Positions 8,482 to 16,692 of a stretch of 64,000 nt of DNA are shown here, piece after piece. The notes under the pieces are model-generated. The model saw only the letters and a list, made by a program, of their open reading frames with translations. It was not told where the DNA came from and did not search any database. The first letter of the stretch is position 1. Every line of letters begins with the position of its first letter. The position numbers were made by a program, and so were the translations under genes. Source of the stretch: CAJCJE01 sp963818685 (lineage in GTDB: Bacteria > Actinomycetota > Actinomycetes > Mycobacteriales > Pseudonocardiaceae); the NCBI GenBank assembly GCA_963818685.1, contig CAWFTJ010000012.1, positions 22,324-86,323 of the forward strand, read 5' to 3'.

Positions 8482-10133
8482 CAGGTCTCCTTTCCCGCCG
8501 CCGAACGATCCGCACCGGCGGCCGCGTCGAGGATGCGCGCGGACAGCCTGGTGAACTCCTCGCCGTACCCGGCCTGGTCGGTGCGGGCCAGGCCGCCGAC
8601 CTCGATCACGGTACGTCCATCGGCGTCGCCGTCGCCCGGCGGGGTGACCCGCACCCAGATCCGGCGACGCTTGATCACCAGCGAGCTGATCAGGCCGACC
8701 ATCAGCGCGACCGCGAAGATCAGCACGTAGTCCTGGGTCGGGTCGTGCGTGACCAACAGCGACACCCAGCGCTGCACCGCGTCGAACCGGACCTTCGTCC
8801 CGTCCGGCAGGGTGACCGACTGGCCGAGCATCATGTTGGCCATCTTGACCATCTTCAGCTGGCCGCTCTCCACCATGCGCTGGTCGATGTCGAAAATGGA
8901 CTGATCATCCGAGTCGTTGCCCAGGTTGCCCTCGTAGATCTGCGCGGCGACACCGGGATTGTTCGGCGCGGGGAACACCGAGGTCATGATGTCGTTGTTG
9001 ATCGCGGCGGTCGGCGCGAACAAACCCGTGACCGCGATCTGCTTGCGGTGCAGCTCGGTCGGGTCGGTGACGCCCGGCGGATCGAACTTGGTCGCCCCCT
9101 CGGAGAGGTAGGTCAGGCCGTCGTCCTCTTTCCACTGGATCGCGTTGGTGCGCTGCTGCCCGTTCGGGTAGGTGACCGTGAAGACCGGGGCGTAGCCGTT
9201 GCCGGCCAGGTACACCTTGTCGCCGTCCACGTTCAGCGGCGCGTTGACCTGGAGGTCGTAGTTCTGCCAGCCGTTCGGGTCGTTGACCGGGTCGGCCTGG
9301 TAGGACACCTTCGCGTCGAAGCTGTTCGCGACCTCGTTGGGCAGGAACGAGGAGCTGAAGCTGTTGACCCTGATGCAGTACGGCGCCATGCCCGTGCCGT
9401 CCACCCGCAGACCCGGGCTGAACGAGTCGTAGGCGAGCACACCCGAGTTGCACCACTGCGACTGCTGGTTGCCCTGCGCCAGCACGATCGACTGGCCGGT
9501 GTAGCCGTAGAGCTTGCCGATCGCGAACGCGACGATCAGGCCGAGCATGGCGAAGTGGAAGATCAGGTTGCCGGTCTCGCGCAGGTAGCCGCGTTCGGCC
9601 GAGATGCTGCGCGCGCCGCCGTCCTCGTCCCGTTCGACCAGCCGCCAGCCGCGCAGCTGTTTGCGGGCCACGTCCAGCGCGGCCAGCCCGTCGGTCGTGG
9701 TGGTGGTGCGTGCGTGGTGCGGCATCCTGGCCAGGTTGCGCGGGGTCAGCACCGGCTTTGCGGTGGCCTGCCGGAAGTAGTCGACCGAGCGGGGCAGCAG
9801 GCAGCCGACCAGCGACACGAACAGCAGCACGTAGATCGCGGCGAACCAGACGCTGCCGTAGACGTTGAAGAACTGCAACTTGTCCAGCAGCTGCCCCCAC
9901 CAGCCGTGCGCGGAGATGTACTGGTCGACCAGTGGCGGGTTCAACGGCCGCTGGGGCAGCAGCGCGCCGGGCATCGCGCCGAGCGCGAGCAGGAACAGCA
10001 GCATCAGCGCGGTGCGCATGGTGACGAGGCCGCGCCAGGAGTTACGCAGGAACGCCAGCGCGGTGCGCACGGGCGACGGGGGCGGCGGCTCGGTCGCGGT
10101 CCGCTCGGCCCGCTCGTTCACGGTCCTGGTCAC
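8481..10133 (-). CDS. resB: Cytochrome c biogenesis protein ResB
   Basis: 550 residues. Three N-terminal helices (about 40-60, 95-120 and 190-210), a large extracytoplasmic domain (about 215-470) and a C-terminal helix (about 475-495, DYVLIFAVALMVGLISSLV) give the standard ResB topology. The motif LPQRPLNPPLVDQYI after helix 1 is typical. ResB is the partner of ResC in system II cytochrome c maturation. It lies 25 bp downstream of ccdA and overlaps ccsB, so it is inside one operon. Confidence 0.92.
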   Translation of the reverse strand: MTRTVNERAERTATEPPPPSPVRTALAFLRNSWRGLVTMRTALMLLFLLALGAMPGALLPQRPLNPPLVDQYISAHGWWGQLLDKLQFFNVYGSVWFAAIYVLLFVSLVGCLLPRSVDYFRQATAKPVLTPRNLARMPHHARTTTTTDGLAALDVARKQLRGWRLVERDEDGGARSISAERGYLRETGNLIFHFAMLGLIVAFAIGKLYGYTGQSIVLAQGNQQSQWCNSGVLAYDSFSPGLRVDGTGMAPYCIRVNSFSSSFLPNEVANSFDAKVSYQADPVNDPNGWQNYDLQVNAPLNVDGDKVYLAGNGYAPVFTVTYPNGQQRTNAIQWKEDDGLTYLSEGATKFDPPGVTDPTELHRKQIAVTGLFAPTAAINNDIMTSVFPAPNNPGVAAQIYEGNLGNDSDDQSIFDIDQRMVESGQLKMVKMANMMLGQSVTLPDGTKVRFDAVQRWVSLLVTHDPTQDYVLIFAVALMVGLISSLVIKRRRIWVRVTPPGDGDADGRTVIEVGGLARTDQAGYGEEFTRLSARILDAAAGADRSAAGKET

Positions 10134-10158
10134 AGCCGGGTCACCTCGGATCGGCCCA

Positions 10159-10944
10159 TCAGATCGGTGATGTCGCGTTGGTGGCCACGGTCTCCCGCAG
10201 CCACGAGATCAGCACGTCCCACGCGCCGGTGACCAGCGCGATGCCAACGCAGAGCAGCAGCACACCGCCGGTGATCTGCATGCCGCGCACGTGCCTGCGC
10301 AACCAGCCGGTGGCCCGCACCGCCCAGCGCGCACCAAGCGCGAGCACGATGAACGGCACGCCGAGGCCGAGACAGTAGGCGAGCACCAGCAACACCGCGC
10401 GCACGGTGTTGCCAAGTCCGGGCGTTGTCGCTTCCGCGACCGACATCACGCCGGTCAGCGTTGGGCCAAGACACGGCGTCCAGCCGAGCGCGAACACCGC
10501 GCCGAGCAGCGGCGCGCCGAACACGCCCGCCTTCGGCACCGCGTGCAGCCGGAACTCACGTTGCAACGCGGGCACCAGGCCGATGAAGACCAGCCCCATC
10601 AGGATGGTGACCACGCCGCCGATGCGCTCAAGCAGCTGCTCGTTCGCCAGCAACGAGTTGGACACCCCGAACACGAGGATGGACCCGGCACCGAACACCG
10701 CGGTGAACCCGGCCACGAACAGCAGCGCGGCCCCGGCCACCCGGAACCGTCCCTTGCGTGCCGGCTGCTCGTCCACGGTCACCGCCGGCGTTTCCGCGCC
10801 GACCAGGCCAGCCAGGTAGGCGAGGTAGCCGGGCACCAGCGGGACGACGCAGGGTGACGCGAAGGACACCGCGCCAGCGGCCAGCGACACCGCCACGGCC
10901 AGCAGCAGCGGCCCTGAGATGGCTAGCTGCTCGGTCGGGTTCAC
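10159..10944 (-). CDS. ccdA: Cytochrome c biogenesis protein CcdA
   Basis: A 261-residue, six-helix membrane thiol-disulfide transporter. The two redox-active Cys-Pro motifs are visible: SFASPCVVPLVPGYL in helix 1 and GWTPCLGPTL in helix 4. CcdA carries electrons from cytoplasmic thioredoxin (or an equivalent) to the extracytoplasmic TlpA-type protein encoded just upstream, keeping apocytochrome cysteines reduced. It starts at the GTG at 10944. The gap to the tlpA-like gene is 96 bp, so a secondary promoter is possible. Confidence 0.92.
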   Translation of the reverse strand: MNPTEQLAISGPLLLAVAVSLAAGAVSFASPCVVPLVPGYLAYLAGLVGAETPAVTVDEQPARKGRFRVAGAALLFVAGFTAVFGAGSILVFGVSNSLLANEQLLERIGGVVTILMGLVFIGLVPALQREFRLHAVPKAGVFGAPLLGAVFALGWTPCLGPTLTGVMSVAEATTPGLGNTVRAVLLVLAYCLGLGVPFIVLALGARWAVRATGWLRRHVRGMQITGGVLLLCVGIALVTGAWDVLISWLRETVATNATSPI

Positions 10945-11040
10945 GCGATCGAGGGTAGGTAGTGCGATTCAGAACCTCGCCACCGGTATCCCCGGTCGCG
11001 TTCTGGATCACAGGACGGCAGCGGCCACTTCACGAGGACT

Positions 11041-11628
11041 TCAGACCTTCTCCTCGGCGACCTTGGTGATCTCCGGCAGCAGCTTCGCCGCAGTCACCTG
11101 CTCAAGGTAGACGGCGGCCACCCGGTGCTGGCGGTCCAGCACCATCGTGGTCGGCACCGCGCTGCGCGGGAAGTTGTTCAACTCCAACAGGGTCCGGCCG
11201 GCGAAGTCGTAAATGGACGGATATTGCATCTGGTAGTCGTTCATGAAGTCCAGGGCCGCGTCGCGGCTCTGGTCCTTCACGTCGATGCCCAGCAGCTGCA
11301 CGCCCATGCTCTTGGTCTGGCTGAACACCTGCTGCAGCTCGGGGCCCTCCGCGCGGCAGTTCGCGCACCAGGCGCCCCAGACGTTGAGCACGACCACGTC
11401 GTCCCGGAAGTTCGAGATGGCGATCTGGCGGTCCGGCTGTTGCAGGCTGGTGCCGGACAGGTCCGGGATCGGCTTGCGCTGCGCAGGCTCGTAGAAGAAC
11501 TCGACCTGGCCACCCGGCGACACGAAGTTGTAGTCCGCGTCGGTGTTGACCGCGTTCTTGCCGGCGCCGCAGCCGGTGAGCGCCAGCGCGGCCACGGCCA
11601 GCGCCGCCAGGACCGCCCCGCGCCTCAT
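11041..11628 (-). CDS. TlpA/ResA-like thioredoxin-fold lipoprotein
   Basis: 195 residues. A lipoprotein signal peptide ends in the lipobox LALTGC with the lipidated Cys at 20. The mature part is a thioredoxin fold with active site WGAWCANCRAEGP (CxxC) and a cis-Pro region SAVPTTMV. It reduces apocytochrome c disulfides outside the membrane, receiving electrons from CcdA. The ATG at 11628 overlaps the stop of the phosphatase gene as ATGA; the longer open frame upstream lacks coding character and would bury the signal peptide. Confidence 0.92.
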   Translation of the reverse strand: MRRGAVLAALAVAALALTGCGAGKNAVNTDADYNFVSPGGQVEFFYEPAQRKPIPDLSGTSLQQPDRQIAISNFRDDVVVLNVWGAWCANCRAEGPELQQVFSQTKSMGVQLLGIDVKDQSRDAALDFMNDYQMQYPSIYDFAGRTLLELNNFPRSAVPTTMVLDRQHRVAAVYLEQVTAAKLLPEITKVAEEKV

Positions 11629-12266
11629 GCCCCGCTCACCCGCGCGTTCGTCGAGGCGACCGGGTCGCGGTACTGGATGCTGACCAGCCGCTCGGCTTCG
11701 AACTCGAAGCTGGTGATGGAGGCCAGCCCGCACTGCCGCCTGCGTGGGTCGTGCCAGAGCCGCTTGCCCTCCATGAACAGCCGGAACGTCCAGATCGGCA
11801 ACTGGTGCGACACGCACACCGCCTCGTGCCCGGCCGCGGCCGTGCGAGCGCGGTGCACAGCGGCCAGCATCCGGTGTGCGATGGTCAGATAGGGCTCGCC
11901 CCAGGACGGCTTGAACGGGTCGACCAGCTTCGGCCAGTTGCGCGGATCGCGCAGCGCGCCGTCGCCGACCGAGACCTTCCTGCCCTCGAAGACGTTGCCC
12001 GCCTCGATCAGTCGGTCGTCGATCACCGGGTCGAGCCGGTGCGACGCGGCCGTCGGCGCCGCGGTCTGCTCGGCGCGCCGCAACGGCGAGTGCGCGACGT
12101 GCACGATGTCGCGGTCAGCCAGGAACTCGGCCACGATGATGGCCTGCTGCTCGCCCCGGGCGGAGAGGTGGAAGCCGGGCAGGCGCCCGTACAGCACGCC
12201 CCCCGGATTGTGCACCTCGCCGTGCCGGACCAGGTGCACGATCGTCCGGCTCGCACCGCCGCTCAT
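11625..12266 (-). CDS. Histidine phosphatase family protein
   Basis: 213 residues. The catalytic RHG is in VHLVRHGEVHNPGG (His about 15), with the second histidine in VSHQLPIWTFR and conserved SPLRRAEQTA. This branch-1 histidine phosphatase sits between hemL and the tlpA-like gene in mycobacteria as well, so it belongs to a conserved neighbourhood; its substrate is unknown. It overlaps both neighbours by 4 nt (ATGA), which implies tight translational coupling in the hemL-ccd-res operon. Confidence 0.88.
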   Translation of the reverse strand: MSGGASRTIVHLVRHGEVHNPGGVLYGRLPGFHLSARGEQQAIIVAEFLADRDIVHVAHSPLRRAEQTAAPTAASHRLDPVIDDRLIEAGNVFEGRKVSVGDGALRDPRNWPKLVDPFKPSWGEPYLTIAHRMLAAVHRARTAAAGHEAVCVSHQLPIWTFRLFMEGKRLWHDPRRRQCGLASITSFEFEAERLVSIQYRDPVASTNARVSGA

Positions 12267-13585
12267 CCCACCACCTGCTCAGCGTTCGCGGCGGCGGCCG
12301 CCGCGAACGGCACCGCCGCCTCGATGATCTCGAACGCGGCCTCGTCCATGGCCGCGTTCACGAACCACGCCTCGTACGCGCTCGGCGGCCCGTACACGCC
12401 GCGCTCAAGCAAGGCGTGGAAGAACGCCGGGTACCGCCAGGTCTCGGTGGCTCTTGCCTGCGCGTAGTCGAAGACCTGTCCGTTCTCGGTGAAGAACACG
12501 CTGAGCAGGTTGCCGGCGAACTGCACGTGGTGCGGCACACCAGCCTCGGTCAGCGCTTTGTCGAAGATCTCGCCCAGCCTGCGCGCGTTCGCGTCCAGCA
12601 GGTGGTAGACGTCGGCGTCGGCGTGCCGCAGCGTGGTCAGGCCGGCGGCGACAGCGACCGGGTTCCCGGACAGCGTGCCCGCCTGGTACACCGGCCCCAC
12701 CGGCGCCAACCGACTCATCACCTCGGCCCGGCCGCCGAACGCGGCGGCCGGCAACCCGCCCGACATGACCTTGCCGAACGTGTACAGGTCGCCCTCGACG
12801 CCCTCAAGGCCGTACCAGCCGGCGAGCGCGACCCGGAACCCGGTCATCACCTCGTCCATGATCAGCAGCGCGCCGTGCTCGTGCGCGATCTCACGCAGCG
12901 CCGCGTTGTACCCCGGCCGAGGCGCGACCGCGCCCATGTTGCCTGCGGCCGCCTCGGTGATGATCGCCGCGATCCCGTCCGGCGCGGCAGCGAACGCGGC
13001 CCGCACCGCGTCCACGTCGTTGTACGGCAGCACGATCGTGTCCGCCGCCTGCGCGCCGGTCACCCCCGGCGACGTCGGCAGTCCGAGCGTGGCAACGCCC
13101 GACCCGGCATCGGCGAGCAACGCGTCCACGTGCCCGTGATAGCAACCGGCGAACTTGATGATCTTGCTCCGCCCGGTGAACCCACGGGCCAGCCGGATCG
13201 CACTCATGGTCGCCTCGGTCCCCGAGTTGACCAGCCGCACCTGCTCGACCGGCCGGACCCTGGCGATGATCTCCTCGGCGAGCTCGACCTCACCCTCGGT
13301 CGGCGTCCCGAACGACAACCCCCGCGCCGCCGCCCGCCGCGTCGCCTCGACAACCGCGGGATGCGCATGGCCGAGGATCATCGGCCCCCAGGAACTGACC
13401 AGGTCGACATAGGTGTTGCCGTCCTCGTCGGTGAGATACGCGCCGCTGCCGGACACCATGAACCTCGGCGTCCCCCCGACCGAGTGAAACGCCCGGACCG
13501 GCGAGTTCACCCCACCAGGCGTGGCCGTCGCGGCCCGCTCGAACAGCTCGCGCGACCGATTGGTATTCGCTTCGTTGGCCGTCAC
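12263..13585 (-). CDS. hemL: Glutamate-1-semialdehyde 2,1-aminomutase
   Basis: 440 residues, fold-type I PLP enzyme. The PLP lysine is in LYTFGKVMSGGLPAAAFGG, the PLP aspartate in LIMDEVMTGFR, and the N-terminus ATPGGVNSPVRAF is diagnostic of HemL. It converts GSA to 5-aminolevulinate, the step after HemA in the C5 heme pathway. I chose the GTG at 13585 (VTANEANTNRS) over the earlier start at 13612 because homologues begin there. It is the first gene of the cytochrome c maturation cluster, linking heme supply to its use. The stop overlaps the next start as ATGA. Confidence 0.94.
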   Translation of the reverse strand: MTANEANTNRSRELFERAATATPGGVNSPVRAFHSVGGTPRFMVSGSGAYLTDEDGNTYVDLVSSWGPMILGHAHPAVVEATRRAAARGLSFGTPTEGEVELAEEIIARVRPVEQVRLVNSGTEATMSAIRLARGFTGRSKIIKFAGCYHGHVDALLADAGSGVATLGLPTSPGVTGAQAADTIVLPYNDVDAVRAAFAAAPDGIAAIITEAAAGNMGAVAPRPGYNAALREIAHEHGALLIMDEVMTGFRVALAGWYGLEGVEGDLYTFGKVMSGGLPAAAFGGRAEVMSRLAPVGPVYQAGTLSGNPVAVAAGLTTLRHADADVYHLLDANARRLGEIFDKALTEAGVPHHVQFAGNLLSVFFTENGQVFDYAQARATETWRYPAFFHALLERGVYGPPSAYEAWFVNAAMDEAAFEIIEAAVPFAAAAAANAEQVVG

Positions 13586-13622
13586 GGCCCCCAGTCTCGC
13601 AGGTTCCCCCAAGTGGCCGCGC

Positions 13623-13916
13623 TCACGCCCGGATCGAGGCCGTCAACCGGTTACCGGCCAACGTCGCCAACTCGGTAGCGGTGATGCTGCCGGGCGGCGC
13701 CTGCCCGGTCCGCTTGTACTGCTCGACACCGAGGCGACGGGTCAGCGCCGCGATCGCGCCGAAGCGGGCGAGGACCGAGAACAACAGACCGAGATCGTAC
13801 TTGTCGATCCCCTCCGCCAGAGCGGCATCGTAGGCAGCGATGAACTCGGTTCGGTCCTCCTCGATCAGCCCGTCCCGGATGGTGGCGGGTTGATATTCGG
13901 GCGGCAGGATGGGCAG
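13623..13916 (-). CDS. DUF6247-like small protein; no canonical start codon
   Basis: About 97 residues if begun at a CTG at 13916. The coding region (PPEYQPATIRDGLIEEDRTE onward, then an alpha-helical segment, then a Thr/Leu-rich tail ending GNRLTASIRA) resembles DUF6247, short proteins often adjacent to toxin-like or membrane genes in Pseudonocardiales. Reading back from this region through the end of the upstream gene, I find no ATG, GTG or TTG in frame for at least 100 nt. A CTG with GAGAAG 2 nt upstream is the best candidate. It may use a rare start or have lost its start. Function unknown. Confidence 0.5.
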   Translation of the reverse strand: MPILPPEYQPATIRDGLIEEDRTEFIAAYDAALAEGIDKYDLGLLFSVLARFGAIAALTRRLGVEQYKRTGQAPPGSITATELATLAGNRLTASIRA

Positions 13917-13963
13917 ATCTTCTCGTGCGTCACCGGCGCACGATATCCGGCGGTTCCGACAAT

Positions 13964-14929
13964 TCAGGTGGGGTCGGAGCCGCGGATGGCGGCGAGCCAG
14001 ATGGCGAGGGTGGCGCAGAGGGCGGTGGCGCAGAGCCAGCTGGGCACGCCGCCCTGGTCGAGGTAGGCCCAGAACAGGCCGATCAACGGGGCCGGCACCA
14101 TGAGCGCGGTGTCGACGCGGAGTTGGCGGGCGGTGCGGGCTCGCGCGATGGCGTGCTGGTCCGGTTGGCTGGGACTGTCGGTGCGGCGGCCGAGCGGCTC
14201 GGTCGCGGTGATGCGGCCGGAGGGGTACAGGCGCACACCGCGCGCCTCGACGGCGACAAGGCGGTCGATGCGGGGGTCGCCGTGCACCGTGACCTCGACG
14301 GGCGCCGGGAGTTCGGCGAGCACCGGGTCGTAGTAGACCGGGATCCAGCGTTGCCGCGCGCCCGGTGCGGGCTCGGTTTCCAGCCAGCTGCGGGACAACA
14401 GCCCGCGCCGCACCCGAATCCGGCGCACGGTCACCGTCCGCCCCGGCCGTCGGCGCAGCCGAGCGCGGCTGAGCAGCCGGATCGCGTCGACGGCAAGCAC
14501 GAGCAGGACGACGAGCGCGGCGAAGATCAGGCCGCCTCGACCCTGGTCGGCGTCGGCGAGCAGCTTCGCGCCGGGAATGATCGCGTCGGCCGGATCGGCC
14601 GGGTCGTAGGCGATCTCGGTTCGGGTGCCGACCCGGGGCGTCGAGCCGATCAGCGGGACGACGGCATGGAGTTGTTGGCCTGACTCGGTTTTCCAGGCGA
14701 TGTCGACCGATGTGCCCGCGCTGCCGGTGACCTGGCCGACCGATCGGGCGGACAACATGGCCAGGTGCGCTGTCGCGTCTCGATAGGACAGTGCAGACTG
14801 CAAGCCGACAAAGACGCAGACCACGATCACCGCCGCCGAGGCGAGCGCGGTGTGCCAGAGCGCGCGGGGCAGGCCGGGCCGGGCGGGCACCGGCGCGCAC
14901 CGCCCGGCCGAGGCCGAACCAACGCTCAC
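13964..14929 (-). CDS. DUF3592-type membrane protein
   Basis: 321 residues with four predicted helices (around residues 18-42, 120-142, 262-280 and 285-305). The extracytoplasmic segment between helices 1 and 2 has the beta-rich pattern GTSVDIAWKTESGQQL ... VGTRTEIAYDPADP, typical of DUF3592 domains. The GTG at 14929 overlaps the stop of the ABC binding-protein gene (GTGA), so it is translationally coupled to that operon. Function is unknown; it may assist the importer or simply ride in the operon. Confidence 0.7.
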   Translation of the reverse strand: MSVGSASAGRCAPVPARPGLPRALWHTALASAAVIVVCVFVGLQSALSYRDATAHLAMLSARSVGQVTGSAGTSVDIAWKTESGQQLHAVVPLIGSTPRVGTRTEIAYDPADPADAIIPGAKLLADADQGRGGLIFAALVVLLVLAVDAIRLLSRARLRRRPGRTVTVRRIRVRRGLLSRSWLETEPAPGARQRWIPVYYDPVLAELPAPVEVTVHGDPRIDRLVAVEARGVRLYPSGRITATEPLGRRTDSPSQPDQHAIARARTARQLRVDTALMVPAPLIGLFWAYLDQGGVPSWLCATALCATLAIWLAAIRGSDPT

Positions 14930-16641
14930 TGCTTGATGAATCCGATCGCCGTGTAGTCGATGTCGGCGAAGCCGAACGCGCCGAAGTTGGCGACGTTCTT
15001 GTTCACCAACCGCACGCCGGGCGACTGGAACGTCACGATGTCCTGCGCGAGGTTCCAGATGTCCTGGTCGATCTGGTTGCCGAGCTGCGCCCGCTTGTCC
15101 GGGTCGAGCGTCTGGTTTGCCTGGTTGAACAGGTTGTTGATCGCGGTGCTGCCGATCTGGCCGAAGTTCTGGCCCATGTTGTTCGGGTCGAGGTAGTAGG
15201 TGGTCTGCATGGTGCTGATCGGGAACGCCGAGGAGATCCAGCCGCAGCTGGTGATGTCCCACTGCCCCTTGTCCACCAGGCCCTGGTACTGCGCGGTGGG
15301 CACCGCGTTCAGCGTCGCCTTTGCGCCGAGCTGCGCGAACTGGGCGAACATCAGCTTGACGACCTCGGCGTCGGTCGGGTCGTTGTCGTCCGTCGTGTCC
15401 AAAAGGGACAGATCAAGTTCCTGGCCGTTCTTGGTGCGGTACTGCTTGCCGGGCACCAGCTTCCAGCCGTCCGCGTCGAGTTCCTGCTTCGCCTTGGCCA
15501 GGTTGTACGCGGTGACGCCGCCGTGGTCCTGGTAGTACTTGGTGCCCGGCAGGTAGATGTGGTTGCCGACCGGCACCGGGTTCGGCTCGATGGTGCCGAT
15601 GACGGCCCTGGTGAACTCGTCCCCGTTGATGCCGGCGACCAGCGCCTTGCGCAGGTTCAGGTCGGACATGACCGCGCCGGGACGCCCGTTGAGGCAGTAG
15701 TCGTTGAAGTTCTCCGCGATCGACTCGCGGATCGCCACGTTCGACATGGTCTGCGCCCGCTTGTACAGGCTCGGGTCGGCGAACAGCGGCGTCTGGGTGA
15801 TCTCGCCGTTGGCCAGCGCGTCCGCGCGGTTCTCCCTTGGCACCACCTGGAAGATGATCTTGGAAAGCACTGGCTTCGCGCCCCACCAGCTCGGGTTGCG
15901 GCTCTCGACGACAGTGCCCTTGTTCTTGTCGATCGAGGTGACCACGAACGGGCCCGCGCTGATCGTGGACGGGCCGTTGAGCAACGAGGTGTTGAAGGCG
16001 TCCGGTGTCGCGTTCACCGACGGCGGGTACAGCGGCGAGTTGCGGCTGAACAGGTACTGCCACTCGGCGAAGGGCTGCTTGAACGTGACGACCGCCTCGG
16101 TCGGGCTCGATCCCTCGGTGATCGAGGCGATGTCCGAGTAGCCGGTGGTCTGGTTGACCTCATAGGCCGGGTTGCTGCCGTTGAGCGCCTGCCACTGGGT
16201 CTTCAGGTCCGACCAGACCAGCGGGTCGCCGTTGGACCACTTGGCCTTCGGGTTGATGTCGTAGGTGATCACCTGCGGACTCGTCGAGGTGACCGTGGCC
16301 GAGGTGAGGTAGTCGTGGTCGATGACCGCGGACGTGTCCGGCCGGATGGTGAAGAAGCTGGGCAGGTACGCACCGAAGACGTCCGGCTCGTCCTCGTTGC
16401 CGCCGTCGACCTGGTTGAAGTTCCAGTTCGGCTCCCAGTGGTCCAACGGCCAGACGAAGTTGCCGTCCACCAGCGTCGACGCGGGCCGGGGATTGATGTC
16501 CTCGTCCTTGTGCGCCAGCTGGTTGCTGTTGTGCAACTGGTTCGCGCCGGAGCCGCCGCCTCCTCCGCAGCCGGTCAACGCCAGCGTGACCACGAGTGCG
16601 CTGCCGATCAGCGCCGCGGTACTCAACCTTCTCCCGACCAT
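14926..16641 (-). CDS. ABC transporter substrate-binding lipoprotein, family 5 (peptide/nickel type)
   Basis: 571 residues. The signal peptide ends at lipobox LALTGC and is followed by a Gly-rich linker. The mature protein is an SBP_bac_5 fold with FKQPFAEWQYLF and, near the C-terminus, the helix region that closes the lobe. It captures oligopeptides or similar ligands outside the cell for the permeases encoded upstream. The ATG at 16641 has GAGGAG 8 nt upstream; the 15 upstream codons of the open frame are rejected. It is the fourth cistron of the importer operon. Confidence 0.9.
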   Translation of the reverse strand: MVGRRLSTAALIGSALVVTLALTGCGGGGGSGANQLHNSNQLAHKDEDINPRPASTLVDGNFVWPLDHWEPNWNFNQVDGGNEDEPDVFGAYLPSFFTIRPDTSAVIDHDYLTSATVTSTSPQVITYDINPKAKWSNGDPLVWSDLKTQWQALNGSNPAYEVNQTTGYSDIASITEGSSPTEAVVTFKQPFAEWQYLFSRNSPLYPPSVNATPDAFNTSLLNGPSTISAGPFVVTSIDKNKGTVVESRNPSWWGAKPVLSKIIFQVVPRENRADALANGEITQTPLFADPSLYKRAQTMSNVAIRESIAENFNDYCLNGRPGAVMSDLNLRKALVAGINGDEFTRAVIGTIEPNPVPVGNHIYLPGTKYYQDHGGVTAYNLAKAKQELDADGWKLVPGKQYRTKNGQELDLSLLDTTDDNDPTDAEVVKLMFAQFAQLGAKATLNAVPTAQYQGLVDKGQWDITSCGWISSAFPISTMQTTYYLDPNNMGQNFGQIGSTAINNLFNQANQTLDPDKRAQLGNQIDQDIWNLAQDIVTFQSPGVRLVNKNVANFGAFGFADIDYTAIGFIKQ

Positions 16642-16692
16642 TTTGTGGGCTCCTCCCTCTCGACGACAACCGCACGCAGCACACACAGCCGC

